From positions 636,557-676,520 of the forward strand of contig NZ_VTEI01000002.1 of the NCBI RefSeq assembly GCF_008180415.1: a DNA stretch of 39,964 nt, written 5' to 3'. This document shows, in pieces, positions 18,338-26,072 of this stretch (positions within the stretch are counted from its first letter, which is position 1; each line of letters opens with the position of its first letter). This DNA is from Rossellomorea vietnamensis (GTDB lineage: Bacteria > Bacillota > Bacilli > Bacillales > Bacillaceae_B). The notes beneath the pieces were generated by a model. The model had not been told where the DNA came from. It did not search any database and saw only the letters and a list, made by a program, of their open reading frames with translations. The translations under genes were made by a program, and so were the position numbers.

Positions 18338-18987
18338 GTAGGTAGATTAACCATCGCCTTCATCAGGTTCGGTGAAATATAAGCTTCAATCCCGGCAGCA
18401 ATTGTAATGACAGCTATGGCCAGAACGAAAGCCAGAACGTACCTTGATAGCAGCGGCACCATTTGCACCTGGGAGTGCGGTGAAAGCTTCATGAATATCT
18501 TGCGGATAAGCGTCAAGGAAAAACTGACACTAATGACACTGATAAATATGAATGCAGGGATGATCACAATATTTTGTGGAAGAACGGCTGCGAAAGATAA
18601 CAGGAAACCGTCCCAGTCCATCTGATTCACCAGAAAGCCTACTGAGAACCCTATCACGACCCCTTTCATGAACAGAAGGATAAAAATGAGCGGAAGACCA
18701 ATGATGGATATGCCAAGGAGCCACATGAACCCCAAATACTTTACATTATGAAGAAAGCTCTGGCGAAATAATTCCTCTGAGGAAGCAATCTTTCCATCAG
18801 ATATCTCTCCAAAAAACTGTCCGAGATAGAAATACAAATCTTCTTTTTGAGTGAAAGAAAGGCTGTTCACAACCACAGCGCCGAAGATGACGCCCATTAA
18901 AAAGAGAGTCAATATGAATAAATAGATAGAGGAATGTGACTGTACATGTTCAATTATTGGATTTTTTGCTGAGATTCCCTTTCGCAT
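18331..18987 (-). CDS. spoIIM: Stage II sporulation protein M
   Basis: Part of the SpoIID-SpoIIM-SpoIIP complex that drives septal peptidoglycan thinning and forespore engulfment; SpoIIM anchors the complex in the mother-cell membrane. The 218-residue protein has about five transmembrane helices, starting IYLFILTLFLMGVIFGAVVV near 21-40, and the conserved SFLHNVKYLGFMWLLGISIIGLP and AAVLPQNIVIIPAFI. AGGAGG lies 8-10 nt before the ATG. It lies directly upstream of fur, as in B. subtilis, but on the upstream side the yqkK/mle genes known there are replaced by repeats and a GNAT/hpaB block. Confidence 0.93.
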   Translation of the reverse strand: MRKGISAKNPIIEHVQSHSSIYLFILTLFLMGVIFGAVVVNSLSFTQKEDLYFYLGQFFGEISDGKIASSEELFRQSFLHNVKYLGFMWLLGISIIGLPLIFILLFMKGVVIGFSVGFLVNQMDWDGFLLSFAAVLPQNIVIIPAFIFISVISVSFSLTLIRKIFMKLSPHSQVQMVPLLSRYVLAFVLAIAVITIAAGIEAYISPNLMKAMVNLPTK

Positions 18988-19094
18988 CTTTTTTTCCTCC
19001 TAAATACGTGTTACTAGATACTATGTAGCAAATCTAGTAATTATGTCTGTTGTATATGCTCTTTTCACAAAGGTTGCGGCTGTTCAAAGTAATA

Positions 19095-19480
19095 GATTTC
19101 CGCTCCAGCCGCGCGACTCCGCGGGGCGGGCGTTGAAGCAAAAGCGGAAGCGGCCGTTCAGCGACGTACAGATTTTAGGGCTCTCATATGAGATAAAGGA
19201 ATCACGAAGAGCTTAAGCGATTCGATGATGACTTATCGCAAGGAGAGAGACCGAAATCTGCTAGTCGCTGGCCGCTGAAGCTGGATGAGCCTCCTCGGCT
19301 TCGCCTGCTTAAAAAGTGGAAGCGCCTCGGTCAGCCCCGACAGGCGAATGTTCTCAAGAGAAAAAAAGGCGGTCTTTCCTTTTATTCTCTTGAGGTTATT
19401 TGACCCCGAGGGGCTAGGCGCTGGAACTAGACGCCCGCTAGTCCCGCAGGAGGTCGCCCGGCTTCCGCTCCAATCGTTTT
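19095..19480. repeat. Composite palindromic repeat block
   Basis: Outer parts TTTCCGCTCCAGCCGCGCGA (19097) and CCCGGCTTCCGCTCCAATCG (19461 on) enclose two hairpin elements. The first (about 19143-19290) pairs CAGCGAC with GTCGCTG (19159, 19264) and CAGATTT with AAATCTG (19169, 19254), leaving a loop of about 78 nt with little internal pairing. The second is a complete copy of P1. Together with the flanks it looks like repeat units inserted into one another. No gene lies in 18988-19930. Confidence 0.75.
19311..19432. repeat. GC-rich palindromic element P1, copy 3 (complete)
   Basis: Outer arms AGCGCCT (19321) and AGGCGCT (19416); inner arms CTCAAGAGAA (19353) and TTCTCTTGAG (19385). The outer frame is the same as in copy 1, but the inner stem has a different sequence in which both arms changed together and complementarity is kept. 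Confidence 0.85.
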
Positions 19481-19611
19481 AGCTAAAATGGGGATTAAGG
19501 TAAATAGCATTCAATAACAACAACCTTTTAGATAAGCACTAATGACACCTTCTCCCCTCAACATCTAACATAAAGAGCATTTACTCTTCTAACTGTATAA
19601 GGTTGTTTTCA

Positions 19612-19792
19612 CATTTATTGTTGCTTTCGGATAAATCCCAAGAACCGGATTTTTTCCCCGGATACTAAAGGTTTTAACTCTAAACGCGGAAGATTAGCTC
19701 TTTTCTTTTCGGTTTTGCCAGATTTCATTTTCGTAATAGGCTTTTTTTTGAAATCAGTATCAATAGCAACAAAGTTAACGAGAAGAGCCTTA
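19612..19792 (+). repeat. Dispersed element E1, copy 2
   Basis: Order of blocks: TTGTTGCTTTCGGATAAATC, GGATACTAAAGG, TAGCTCTTTTC, a region of about 75 nt, ATAGCAACAAAG, GTTAACGAGAAGAGCC. It is most similar to copy 1. The 85-codon frame on the other strand has no ribosome site and is not a gene. Confidence 0.8.
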
Positions 19793-19930
19793 GTTTGGCC
19801 ATACCTATTTTTACTTTTACTGATACAATCAGCCTTCAAAAAAATAGTCATCATTAATATACTTACTCCCATAAGTTGCAGGCAGTGTTCTTATCCGCTA
19901 TAATTTTCAGAAAACTGAGGAGGAATCAAG

Positions 19931-20518
19931 ATGGATAAACCCATTCTTATTGATTTTCCAGAAAGTATTGAAACCAACCGCCTTTACATAAAGCCCTGCC
20001 AGCCAGGCGACGGAAAAATGGTGCACGAAGCAATCAACTCATCTATCAAAACACTGTCAGAGTGGATGCCCTTTGCCCAAAAAGAACAATCCATCGAAGA
20101 AGTGGAGGAAGGTGTACGGCAGTCTTATGCTCAATTCATTGCCAGAAAAGATTTCCGGCTCCATATTTTCGAAAAAGAAAGTGGAGAGCTGGTTGGCTCG
20201 ACAGGATATCACCGCATGGATTGGAAAGCGGGCAGCGTTGAAATCGGCTACTGGGGAGTATTCGGTCATGGCGGGAAGGGCTATATGACCGAAGCCGTCA
20301 AAGAACTGACGCGATTTGCTTTTGAACATTTTGCAGCCAACAGAGTGGAAATCCGCTGTGATGAATTGAATATCGCTTCGCGCCGGATTCCTGAGCGCCT
20401 CGGTTACACATTGGAAGGTATCCTTCGCCGTGACAGCTTGAGCGCTGATGGAAAGAACCTAAGAAACACCTGTGTATATTCAGTTTTGGCGGATGAATGG
20501 GAATATCATCTCCATTAA
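19931..20518 (+). CDS. GNAT acetyltransferase, RimJ/RimL type
   Basis: A 195-residue N-acetyltransferase resembling the RimJ/RimL group (ribosomal-protein N-terminal acetylases and relatives such as B. subtilis YdaF). It has the typical opening IETNRLYIKPCQPGD, the central ELVGSTGYHRMDW and VEIGYWGVFGHGGKGYMTEAV (acetyl-CoA loop G-x-G-K-G-Y), and the late motif NIASRRIPERLGYTLEG. GAGGAGG lies 7-8 nt before the ATG. The substrate cannot be told. The gene lies in a block not found at this position in B. subtilis and is followed by hpaB with no terminator in between. Confidence 0.85.
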   Translation: MDKPILIDFPESIETNRLYIKPCQPGDGKMVHEAINSSIKTLSEWMPFAQKEQSIEEVEEGVRQSYAQFIARKDFRLHIFEKESGELVGSTGYHRMDWKAGSVEIGYWGVFGHGGKGYMTEAVKELTRFAFEHFAANRVEIRCDELNIASRRIPERLGYTLEGILRRDSLSADGKNLRNTCVYSVLADEWEYHLH

Positions 20519-20606
20519 AGCCGCCCAACTGTCACTCAATTCTCTTCAAATCTGGATTCCCCCTATGGACACATACCTCAATCGGACATAGACAGCTGTG
20601 AATATA

Positions 20607-22112
20607 ATGAACGCAAATACGGCCGTGAGCCTTCATTACACCGGGGGGATGAAGCAATTGGGAGCCATCAATGGAAAAACGTATATCAACCGGCTTGATA
20701 GCATGGAAACAGAGATTTGGTTTGACGGGAAGCGATTAGAGGGGAATTTATCTGAGCACCCCGCCTTCAAGGGGATCATCGAGACAAAAGCCTCTCTTTA
20801 TGATTTACAAAGAAATCCGGATCACATGAAAGAAATGACCTACACTTCTCCATCCACAAAGGAGCCTGTAGGACTTTCTTTTCTGCAGCCAGTGACAAAA
20901 GATGATCTATATACTAGGCGGAAAATGATGGAGCGCTGGGCAGGACACACTTGCGGGATGATGGGAAGAAGCCCTGATTACCTCAGCACGGTTCTCATGA
21001 GCTTTGCTTGTTCTGCGACTATTTTAAAAGAGCAAGAGAATTGTTTTCCCGCTCATTTTCAGACAGTGTATGAACGGGCCCGGGAGAACGACCTGTCCTT
21101 TACACATACGTTCATCACTCCTCAAGTCAATCGTTCACAGAGCAATTTTGAAGACGATGATGACCCCGTCTCTGCCAGGGTTATCGAAAAGAATAAGGAC
21201 GGCCTCATTATAAAAGGGGCACGCCTCCTTGCCACACAAGGAGGGTTAAGTGATGAAGTTTTGGTCTTCAGTGCCCCGAGCAAGCTTTTATTCGAAACTG
21301 GGGAAGCATTTGCCTTTTCAATACCCTCTGACACAAAAGGTCTTAAGTTCATTTGCAGGGATTCATTTGTAGGCGGAAGCTCGGCTTTTGATCACCCCCT
21401 CAGCTCAAGGTATGAGGAAATGGATTCCATCATTGTGTTCGATGAGGTATTGGTACCTTGGGACTCTGTATTTTTTTACGACAATCCGGACGCGTCCAAC
21501 AAGCTTATACTAGACAGCTCTTTTCATCACTTTGCCACCCACCAGGTCCTGACCAGGCAGATCGTCAAGCTCGAGTTCGTCCTCGGTCTTGCTCAATTTC
21601 TGATTGAGACAATTGGTGTAAGAGAATACTTCCATATTCAAGAGAAAGTATCTGAAATCATCATTGGACTCGAGACCATGAAAGCTCTGCTGGAGAAATC
21701 CGAAAACGACGCCAAACAGGATGAACACGGGTTCATGCGGCCAAGCATCACCCCGCTTCGGGTGGCAACGAACATATTCCCTAAAATCTATCCTCGTTTC
21801 TCAGAAATTCTTCAGCTTATCGGGGCCAGCGGAATGGTTACTCTCCCTACTGAAAACGCCTTTCATTCTCCAGTAATGCCAGACCTTGAGAAGTATTTGA
21901 AAGGAGCGAACCAGACCGCTGAGGACAAAACCAGGATATTCCGCCTGGCATGGGACCTTACCATGAGCCCCTTTGGCACCAGGCAGACTCAATATGAAAG
22001 GTATTTCTTTGGTGACCCTGTCCGCCTTGCCGGTATCTTATACAACTCGTATCCTAAACAGGAATATGTGAATAATATCTGTGAGTTTCTTGACTTGAAT
22101 GAGAGGGGATAA
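20607..22112 (+). CDS. 4-hydroxyphenylacetate 3-monooxygenase-type oxygenase (HpaB family)
   Basis: Large component of a two-component FADH2-dependent aromatic hydroxylase; the 501-residue size and the acyl-CoA-dehydrogenase-like fold suit the family. Recognisable parts are the N-terminal NGKTYINRLDSM, RWAGHTCGMMGRSPDYLSTV near 110-130, FTHTFITPQVNRS and the late GASGMVTLPTENAF. B. subtilis YoaI is similar. No flavin reductase (HpaC) lies beside it, so the substrate and partner are unknown. No good ribosome site precedes ATG 20607 or GTG 20598. It may not be a strict 4-HPA hydroxylase; halophenol or other phenol hydroxylases share the fold. Confidence 0.85.
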   Translation: MNANTAVSLHYTGGMKQLGAINGKTYINRLDSMETEIWFDGKRLEGNLSEHPAFKGIIETKASLYDLQRNPDHMKEMTYTSPSTKEPVGLSFLQPVTKDDLYTRRKMMERWAGHTCGMMGRSPDYLSTVLMSFACSATILKEQENCFPAHFQTVYERARENDLSFTHTFITPQVNRSQSNFEDDDDPVSARVIEKNKDGLIIKGARLLATQGGLSDEVLVFSAPSKLLFETGEAFAFSIPSDTKGLKFICRDSFVGGSSAFDHPLSSRYEEMDSIIVFDEVLVPWDSVFFYDNPDASNKLILDSSFHHFATHQVLTRQIVKLEFVLGLAQFLIETIGVREYFHIQEKVSEIIIGLETMKALLEKSENDAKQDEHGFMRPSITPLRVATNIFPKIYPRFSEILQLIGASGMVTLPTENAFHSPVMPDLEKYLKGANQTAEDKTRIFRLAWDLTMSPFGTRQTQYERYFFGDPVRLAGILYNSYPKQEYVNNICEFLDLNERG

Positions 22113-22113
22113 C

Positions 22114-22299
22114 TTGAGCGGGAAGTACCTAAAGGGTGAAGGACCAGTTTTATTCTCGAACCTGCATTGGTCAACAGCAGAACCAAGGATTTTTTTCATG
22201 ATACCGAAAAGAAAAGCAACCGCTGAAATCCCTAATGAAATTTGCATAGAAACCCTCAGATTAATGGAGTCCATCTCATCATCCCTTTACTACAACTGA
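22114..22299 (+). CDS. Possible small protein coupled to hpaB, 61 aa
   Basis: A frame starting at TTG 1 nt after the hpaB stop codon, with AGGGG about 5 nt upstream, gives MSGKYLKGEGPVLFSNLHW and onward to SSSLYYN. I do not recognise it. The close spacing and ribosome site suggest translation with hpaB, but the unusual start and lack of homology leave doubt. It could also be the tail of a longer, truncated gene. A terminator follows 85 nt later. Confidence 0.35.
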   Translation: MSGKYLKGEGPVLFSNLHWSTAEPRIFFMIPKRKATAEIPNEICIETLRLMESISSSLYYN

Positions 22300-22381
22300 A
22301 ACACTCTTTCACGATTAGACACTGACCGCTTCCATTATGTTTCAAAAAGTTATCTATTTTCTGCAATAGCAACTTCTAAAA

Positions 22382-22424
22382 CAATAAAACGCCCTGTGCA
22401 CATCACAGGACGTTTTATTGTCAT
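22382..22424. terminator. Bidirectional terminator between hpaB and yqxK
   Basis: AATAAAACGCCCTGTG / CACAGGACGTTTTATT around CACAT. It serves the plus-strand hpaB unit and the minus-strand nudF-yqxK unit. Confidence 0.88.
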
Positions 22425-22512
22425 TCAGTTGAGATAACACTACGATACTATTCAAGAACCTTTTCTTTCAGCCCGCTGTTTTCCAATGGTTAAGACGACA
22501 AGGATAACATGC

Positions 22513-23691
22513 TTACTGATTATTATTCTGTCTGGAGACCTTCCCGTACTTCCCTCCTCCGCCGGCATGAATGGCAAGCCTTCCAATCCTTGCTTTGTGG
22601 ATGCTGTCTGCAAGAGGTTCAGTCGTGGCTTCTGCTAACTTTACTTTCGGAACAAAGTGAAGGATGTCCATCTCTGTGCCGAAATGATTCAGCAGTTTTT
22701 CCATCGTTTTGGGGCCGAGGCCCGGAATGTATTCCAGTGGGACCTGCGGAATGTATGGGGGCCTTGCCGGCGGAATCGCCTCTCCGGATAAATCCTCAAT
22801 CCGATGCTTTACCCCTCTGATTTTTCTAGTATGACCGCACTCCGGGCACTCTTCCCCTTTATCCGGAACTATGGTACTGCAATCGCTGCAAGTCGTTTCA
22901 TAATATTTTCCCAAAAGAGGATCCAAACCGTAATTGGCTGCAATCCCCCTTCCTTCTTCATTCCGAAGGGCCATTCCAAGCTCTTTAAATGAAGGACTTT
23001 CCATTGTAATAGAGTTGTACTCCCTGGCAATCTTGGCGAGCGAATGCGCATCAGAGTTAGTCAGAAATGGATAGTCATGCAGTTCGGTAATGGAATTGGC
23101 CATCTCTGTGTTGCTGCTCAATCCAAGCTCAACTGCATCAATCATGCCCGGAAGGAATACTTCAGCTAAGGAGTTCCTTACTCCTTTACCATACAGACTT
23201 TTGAAAGGGGTGAAAATATGGGCCGGTATGAACAGGCCTCCGAGGGACTTCACTTCCCGCTGAAGTTCCTGTCCCCCTGCATAGATTCTCTGTGAACTGA
23301 GATGGATATTGGTCACTCTTTCACTCAGCCAGGCTGAAAATGATTTCAACGCCGCGAGATCTGGAAAATACGCTAGGACGTGAATGGGGCCTTTACAGTT
23401 CTCATCATATATTTCAAGTTCGCTTCCGGGAATCAAAACAAGGCCATTATGATGCTGAAACCCGCCATCTTCCAATTCCATCAGTTCCCCAGTTCCGATC
23501 AGCTCTTCAATTTCCTGAATGACTTCAGGGGAATGGCAGTCAATGACCCCTGTCATATGGAGGCCTTTTGGTTCTCCTGAATAACGCAGGATATTTTGCA
23601 GTGTCAAGGTCCTTGATCCTGTTATTTTTACCGCGCGTCCCTTTGCAGTCCTTCCAATATGGACGTGCAGATCGGCAAAGTATTCTTTCAT
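22513..23691 (-). CDS. yqxK: Endonuclease Q family protein (YqxK)
   Basis: A PHP-type nuclease homologue. Archaeal and some bacterial members of this family (endonuclease Q) cut 5' of deaminated bases such as hypoxanthine and uracil. The 392-residue protein has the metal-binding D7-L-H9-V-H11 motif, H158 in FIPAHIF, TNSDAHSLAK (D214, H216), a zinc ribbon with C268, C271, C282 and C285, and a C-terminal helix-hairpin-helix LEYIPGLGPKTMEKLLNHFG for DNA binding. ATG overlaps the nudF stop as TGATGA. The link to nudF suggests a shared base-damage theme. Activity in this organism is inferred only. Confidence 0.85.
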   Translation of the reverse strand: MKEYFADLHVHIGRTAKGRAVKITGSRTLTLQNILRYSGEPKGLHMTGVIDCHSPEVIQEIEELIGTGELMELEDGGFQHHNGLVLIPGSELEIYDENCKGPIHVLAYFPDLAALKSFSAWLSERVTNIHLSSQRIYAGGQELQREVKSLGGLFIPAHIFTPFKSLYGKGVRNSLAEVFLPGMIDAVELGLSSNTEMANSITELHDYPFLTNSDAHSLAKIAREYNSITMESPSFKELGMALRNEEGRGIAANYGLDPLLGKYYETTCSDCSTIVPDKGEECPECGHTRKIRGVKHRIEDLSGEAIPPARPPYIPQVPLEYIPGLGPKTMEKLLNHFGTEMDILHFVPKVKLAEATTEPLADSIHKARIGRLAIHAGGGGKYGKVSRQNNNQ

Positions 23692-24242
23692 CAGCCCTTC
23701 ATTGCTTCTTTCAATTGCAAATATTGGACAGCATAAGCAGTCTTTGCATCAAAAATCCTTTGATCCTCAATCATCGACTGTGCTTCTTCAAGAGTGACCT
23801 CCAGCAGTTCTACAAACTCGTCTTCATCAGCCCCGCTCGCATTTTCCATCTTGTAAATATCTTCTGCAATAAATAAATGCACCAGTTCATCGGCAAATCC
23901 TGGGGATGTATAAAAGGATATGAGCGGCTTCATGTTTCTGCAGCCGTATCCTGTTTCCTCTTCTAATTCCCGTTCCGCTGTCTTCATTGGTTCTTCGCCT
24001 TTTTCCAACTTTCCGGCAGGGATTTCCACAATTGATTTTTCCAGGGCTTTCCGATACTGTTCGACCATCACGATTTTTCCCTCTTCTGTCAGCGCAATGA
24101 CTGCGACTGCACCAGGATGCTTAATCAATTCCCGCTTTGATGTCTTTCCGTTAGGCAGGCTTACTTCATCCACCTGCAAATCAATGATTTTCCCCTGGTA
24201 AATTTTCTCTGTATTCAATGTCTTTTCTTCAAATTTCTTCAT
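23691..24242 (-). CDS. nudF: ADP-ribose pyrophosphatase (Nudix)
   Basis: Hydrolyses ADP-ribose to AMP and ribose-5-phosphate. The Nudix box runs from G77 to about Y99 (GKLEKGEEPMKTAEREL then EEETGY) and fits Gx5Ex7REUxEExGU. The downstream FYTSPGFADE and a C-terminal AKTAYAVQYLQLKEA match the B. subtilis protein. ATG at 24242 is preferred to ATG at 24245: AGGAG is 7 nt away and the N-terminus MKKFEEKT lines up with the family. It is the upstream partner of yqxK in a two-gene unit. Confidence 0.94.
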   Translation of the reverse strand: MKKFEEKTLNTEKIYQGKIIDLQVDEVSLPNGKTSKRELIKHPGAVAVIALTEEGKIVMVEQYRKALEKSIVEIPAGKLEKGEEPMKTAERELEEETGYGCRNMKPLISFYTSPGFADELVHLFIAEDIYKMENASGADEDEFVELLEVTLEEAQSMIEDQRIFDAKTAYAVQYLQLKEAMKG

Positions 24243-24408
24243 CATTACACTCCTGTCCTGAAACTATAGTTGTCATCCATTATAGCAAAATTTCTTTACA
24301 ATCCCTTCTTTCTTGCTTTCACTCATACTATTTCCTCTTTTGAATATGTATTAATCACACCGTACCTGTCTGTAGTCTATTCCTTATCATTTTTAAAAGC
24401 TGTATTAG

Positions 24409-24577
24409 CATACATTGTTGCTTTTGGATATCCCCGTATGCTAAGGGTTTTCTCTCAAATCTGAGAGAGCAGCTCTTTTCTTTTCCGGGTTACGAGGTTA
24501 TTCCGGTGAATTATGGTTAATTTTTTGGAATTTGTCTGAAATAGCAACAAAGTTTACGAAAAGAGCCTTTTTAAAAT
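24409..24577 (+). repeat. Dispersed element E1, copy 3
   Basis: Order of blocks: CATTGTTGCTTTTGGATATC, GCTAAGGG, CAGCTCTTTTC, about 75 nt, AATAGCAACAAAG, TTTACGAAAAGAGCC. Both pairs of complementary arms are exact here: TTGTTGCT/AGCAACAA and GCTCTTTTC/GAAAAGAGC. Its 3' end lies about 20 nt before the mciZ ribosome site, so it may sit in the mciZ leader. Nothing else was seen in 24243-24599. Confidence 0.85.
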
Positions 24578-24599
24578 TCATTTGCGGAGGTTTTTACAG

Positions 24600-24737
24600 A
24601 TGAAAGTCATTATTCGCTCTAATGGATTCATTCTCTGCGGAAAAGCATGGGAAGTAAGAGCAAAACTGAAAGAATACAGTAAACAGTTTCAGAATGTTGA
24701 AGAGTGGATCCAGGCCTCCAAGAATGCGAAACAGTAA
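24600..24737 (+). CDS. mciZ: FtsZ assembly inhibitor MciZ
   Basis: A 45-residue peptide, MKVIIRSNGFILCGKAWEV and then RAKLKEYSKQFQNVEEWIQ. It closely resembles B. subtilis MciZ (GKAWEIRAKLKEYGRTFQYVKDWI), which is made in the mother cell under SigE and caps FtsZ filaments to prevent further division. The C-terminus is about 5 residues longer. GGAGG lies 9 nt before the ATG. It lies between nudF and yqkF, the same place as in B. subtilis. No SigE promoter could be assigned with confidence; element E1 occupies the upstream region. Confidence 0.88.
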   Translation: MKVIIRSNGFILCGKAWEVRAKLKEYSKQFQNVEEWIQASKNAKQ

Positions 24738-24806
24738 ACTTGGTTTCTCCTGTCCTTATTCGGTACAATATCATTAACAAAAAGGAAGAAAGGACGCGAG
24801 GCAATC

Positions 24807-25730
24807 ATGGAAAAACGGCAATTAGGCAATTCTGAACTGTTTGTAAGCAAAATGGGGCTGGGCTGTATGTCCCTTGGAGAAAATCCTGATAAAGCTCAGC
24901 ACATCATTGAAGCAGCCTTAGAAGAGGGTATCAATTATTTTGATACAGCCGACCTTTACGACTTCGGTGAAAACGAAAAAATCGTCGGCAAAGCCCTGCA
25001 ATCAGTCAGGGAGGATGTCATCATCGCCACTAAAGCCGGCAACTGCTGGAATGATGCCAAGGATAACTGGCATTGGGATCCTTCTAAGGAATATATAAAG
25101 GAAGCAGCTAAGAACAGCCTAAAAAGACTCGGAACTGATTATATCGATTTGTTTCAGCTTCATGGCGGCACCATCGAGGACCCCGCTGATGAAACAATCG
25201 AAGCCTTCGAGGAACTTAAACAGGAAGGAATCATCCGTTATTATGGAATCTCCTCTATCCGGCAAAATGTCATAAAACGCTTCACAGAGTCCTCCAACCT
25301 GGTCTCTGTAATGATGCAGTACAGCTTATTGGACAGACGTCCGGAGGAACTGTTCCCCCTCCTTAAAGAAAAAAATGTGAGCGTCGTGACAAGAGGTCCT
25401 ATCGCAAAGGGACTGCTCAGTGATAGGATGCTTGAAAAGGCTTCAGAAAAAATCAAAGAGAATGGATATCTCGACTACTCTTATCTGGAACTTGAGGAAG
25501 TCCTTTCAAGCATTCATGGCAAACTGGCAAGTGAGCGATCCATGAACGAAATCGCCCTTCAATATATCCTAAGCCACGAGGAAGTTTCCGCCGTCGTGCC
25601 GGGTGCAAGTTCTGCCCGCCAGGTTCAGGAAAACGCCAAGGCCGTAAAATCAGAGCCGCTTGCCCAAGAGGAGATACAGGTATTGAAGGAATTAACGAAG
25701 CAGAATGTGTATGAACAGCACCGCATTTAG
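24807..25730 (+). CDS. yqkF: Aldo/keto reductase YqkF
   Basis: A NADPH-dependent oxidoreductase of the AKR superfamily, 307 residues with a TIM barrel. The catalytic tetrad is visible: D46 (YFDTADLY), Y51, K76 (IIATKAG) and H119 (FQLHGG). The coenzyme region includes GPIAKGLL and VVPGASSARQV. The physiological substrate is unknown. It starts 70 nt after mciZ and ends before a bidirectional terminator. The position matches B. subtilis yqkF. Confidence 0.9.
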   Translation: MEKRQLGNSELFVSKMGLGCMSLGENPDKAQHIIEAALEEGINYFDTADLYDFGENEKIVGKALQSVREDVIIATKAGNCWNDAKDNWHWDPSKEYIKEAAKNSLKRLGTDYIDLFQLHGGTIEDPADETIEAFEELKQEGIIRYYGISSIRQNVIKRFTESSNLVSVMMQYSLLDRRPEELFPLLKEKNVSVVTRGPIAKGLLSDRMLEKASEKIKENGYLDYSYLELEEVLSSIHGKLASERSMNEIALQYILSHEEVSAVVPGASSARQVQENAKAVKSEPLAQEEIQVLKELTKQNVYEQHRI

Positions 25731-25752
25731 GTTTCCGAGCGGGGGAAGGTTT

Positions 25753-25805
25753 TGTAAAAAGCAGGGAGCCGTGGTGGTGAACCATTGCCTCTGCTTTTTA
25801 TTGCT
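25753..25805. terminator. Bidirectional terminator after yqkF
   Basis: TAAAAAGCAGGGAG and CCTCTGCTTTTTATT form a stem with a loop of about 20 nt. T-runs occur on both sides. Confidence 0.65.
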
Positions 25806-25870
25806 GTGAATTTTTGGCGAGACTTGAGAGAGGTTTATTACTTTTTTACATCCTTTAATTTTAACCTCGT

Positions 25871-26000
25871 TGTCGGCCATGTGATGGCTAGAGGCGTTTT
25901 ACAGACCACTTCACTTCGGTTTCTCTGACCATGTGGACTCTAGAGGCTTTTTTGAAACCACTTCACTTCGGTATCCCTGGCCTTGTGGAGGCTGGGATAC
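25871..26000. repeat. Short tandem array of 52-bp units (array A2)
   Basis: CCACTTCACTTCGGT occurs at 25906 and 25958, CTAGAGGC at 25888 and 25940, and the GGCCATGTG-like block at 25875, 25927 and 25979, all 52 bp apart. Inverted repeats change with the unit: GGTTTC ... GAAACC in the middle one, GGTATCCC ... GGGATACC in the last. It lies between the convergent yqkF and the SIS gene. The rest of 25731-26072 is A/T-rich spacer. Confidence 0.8.
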
Positions 26001-26072
26001 CCTCAAATTTCCCCTTCATATTAAATAAAGCCATCTAAACCAAATTGGCAGATAGCCTTCAGCCTATTATTC

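Noticed and set aside
19615..19872. 85-codon minus-strand frame
   Set aside because: It lies inside repeat element E1, copies of which do not keep the frame.
22038..22274. 78-codon minus-strand frame overlapping the hpaB 3' end
   Set aside because: It is a shadow of hpaB and the coupled small frame, with no ribosome site.
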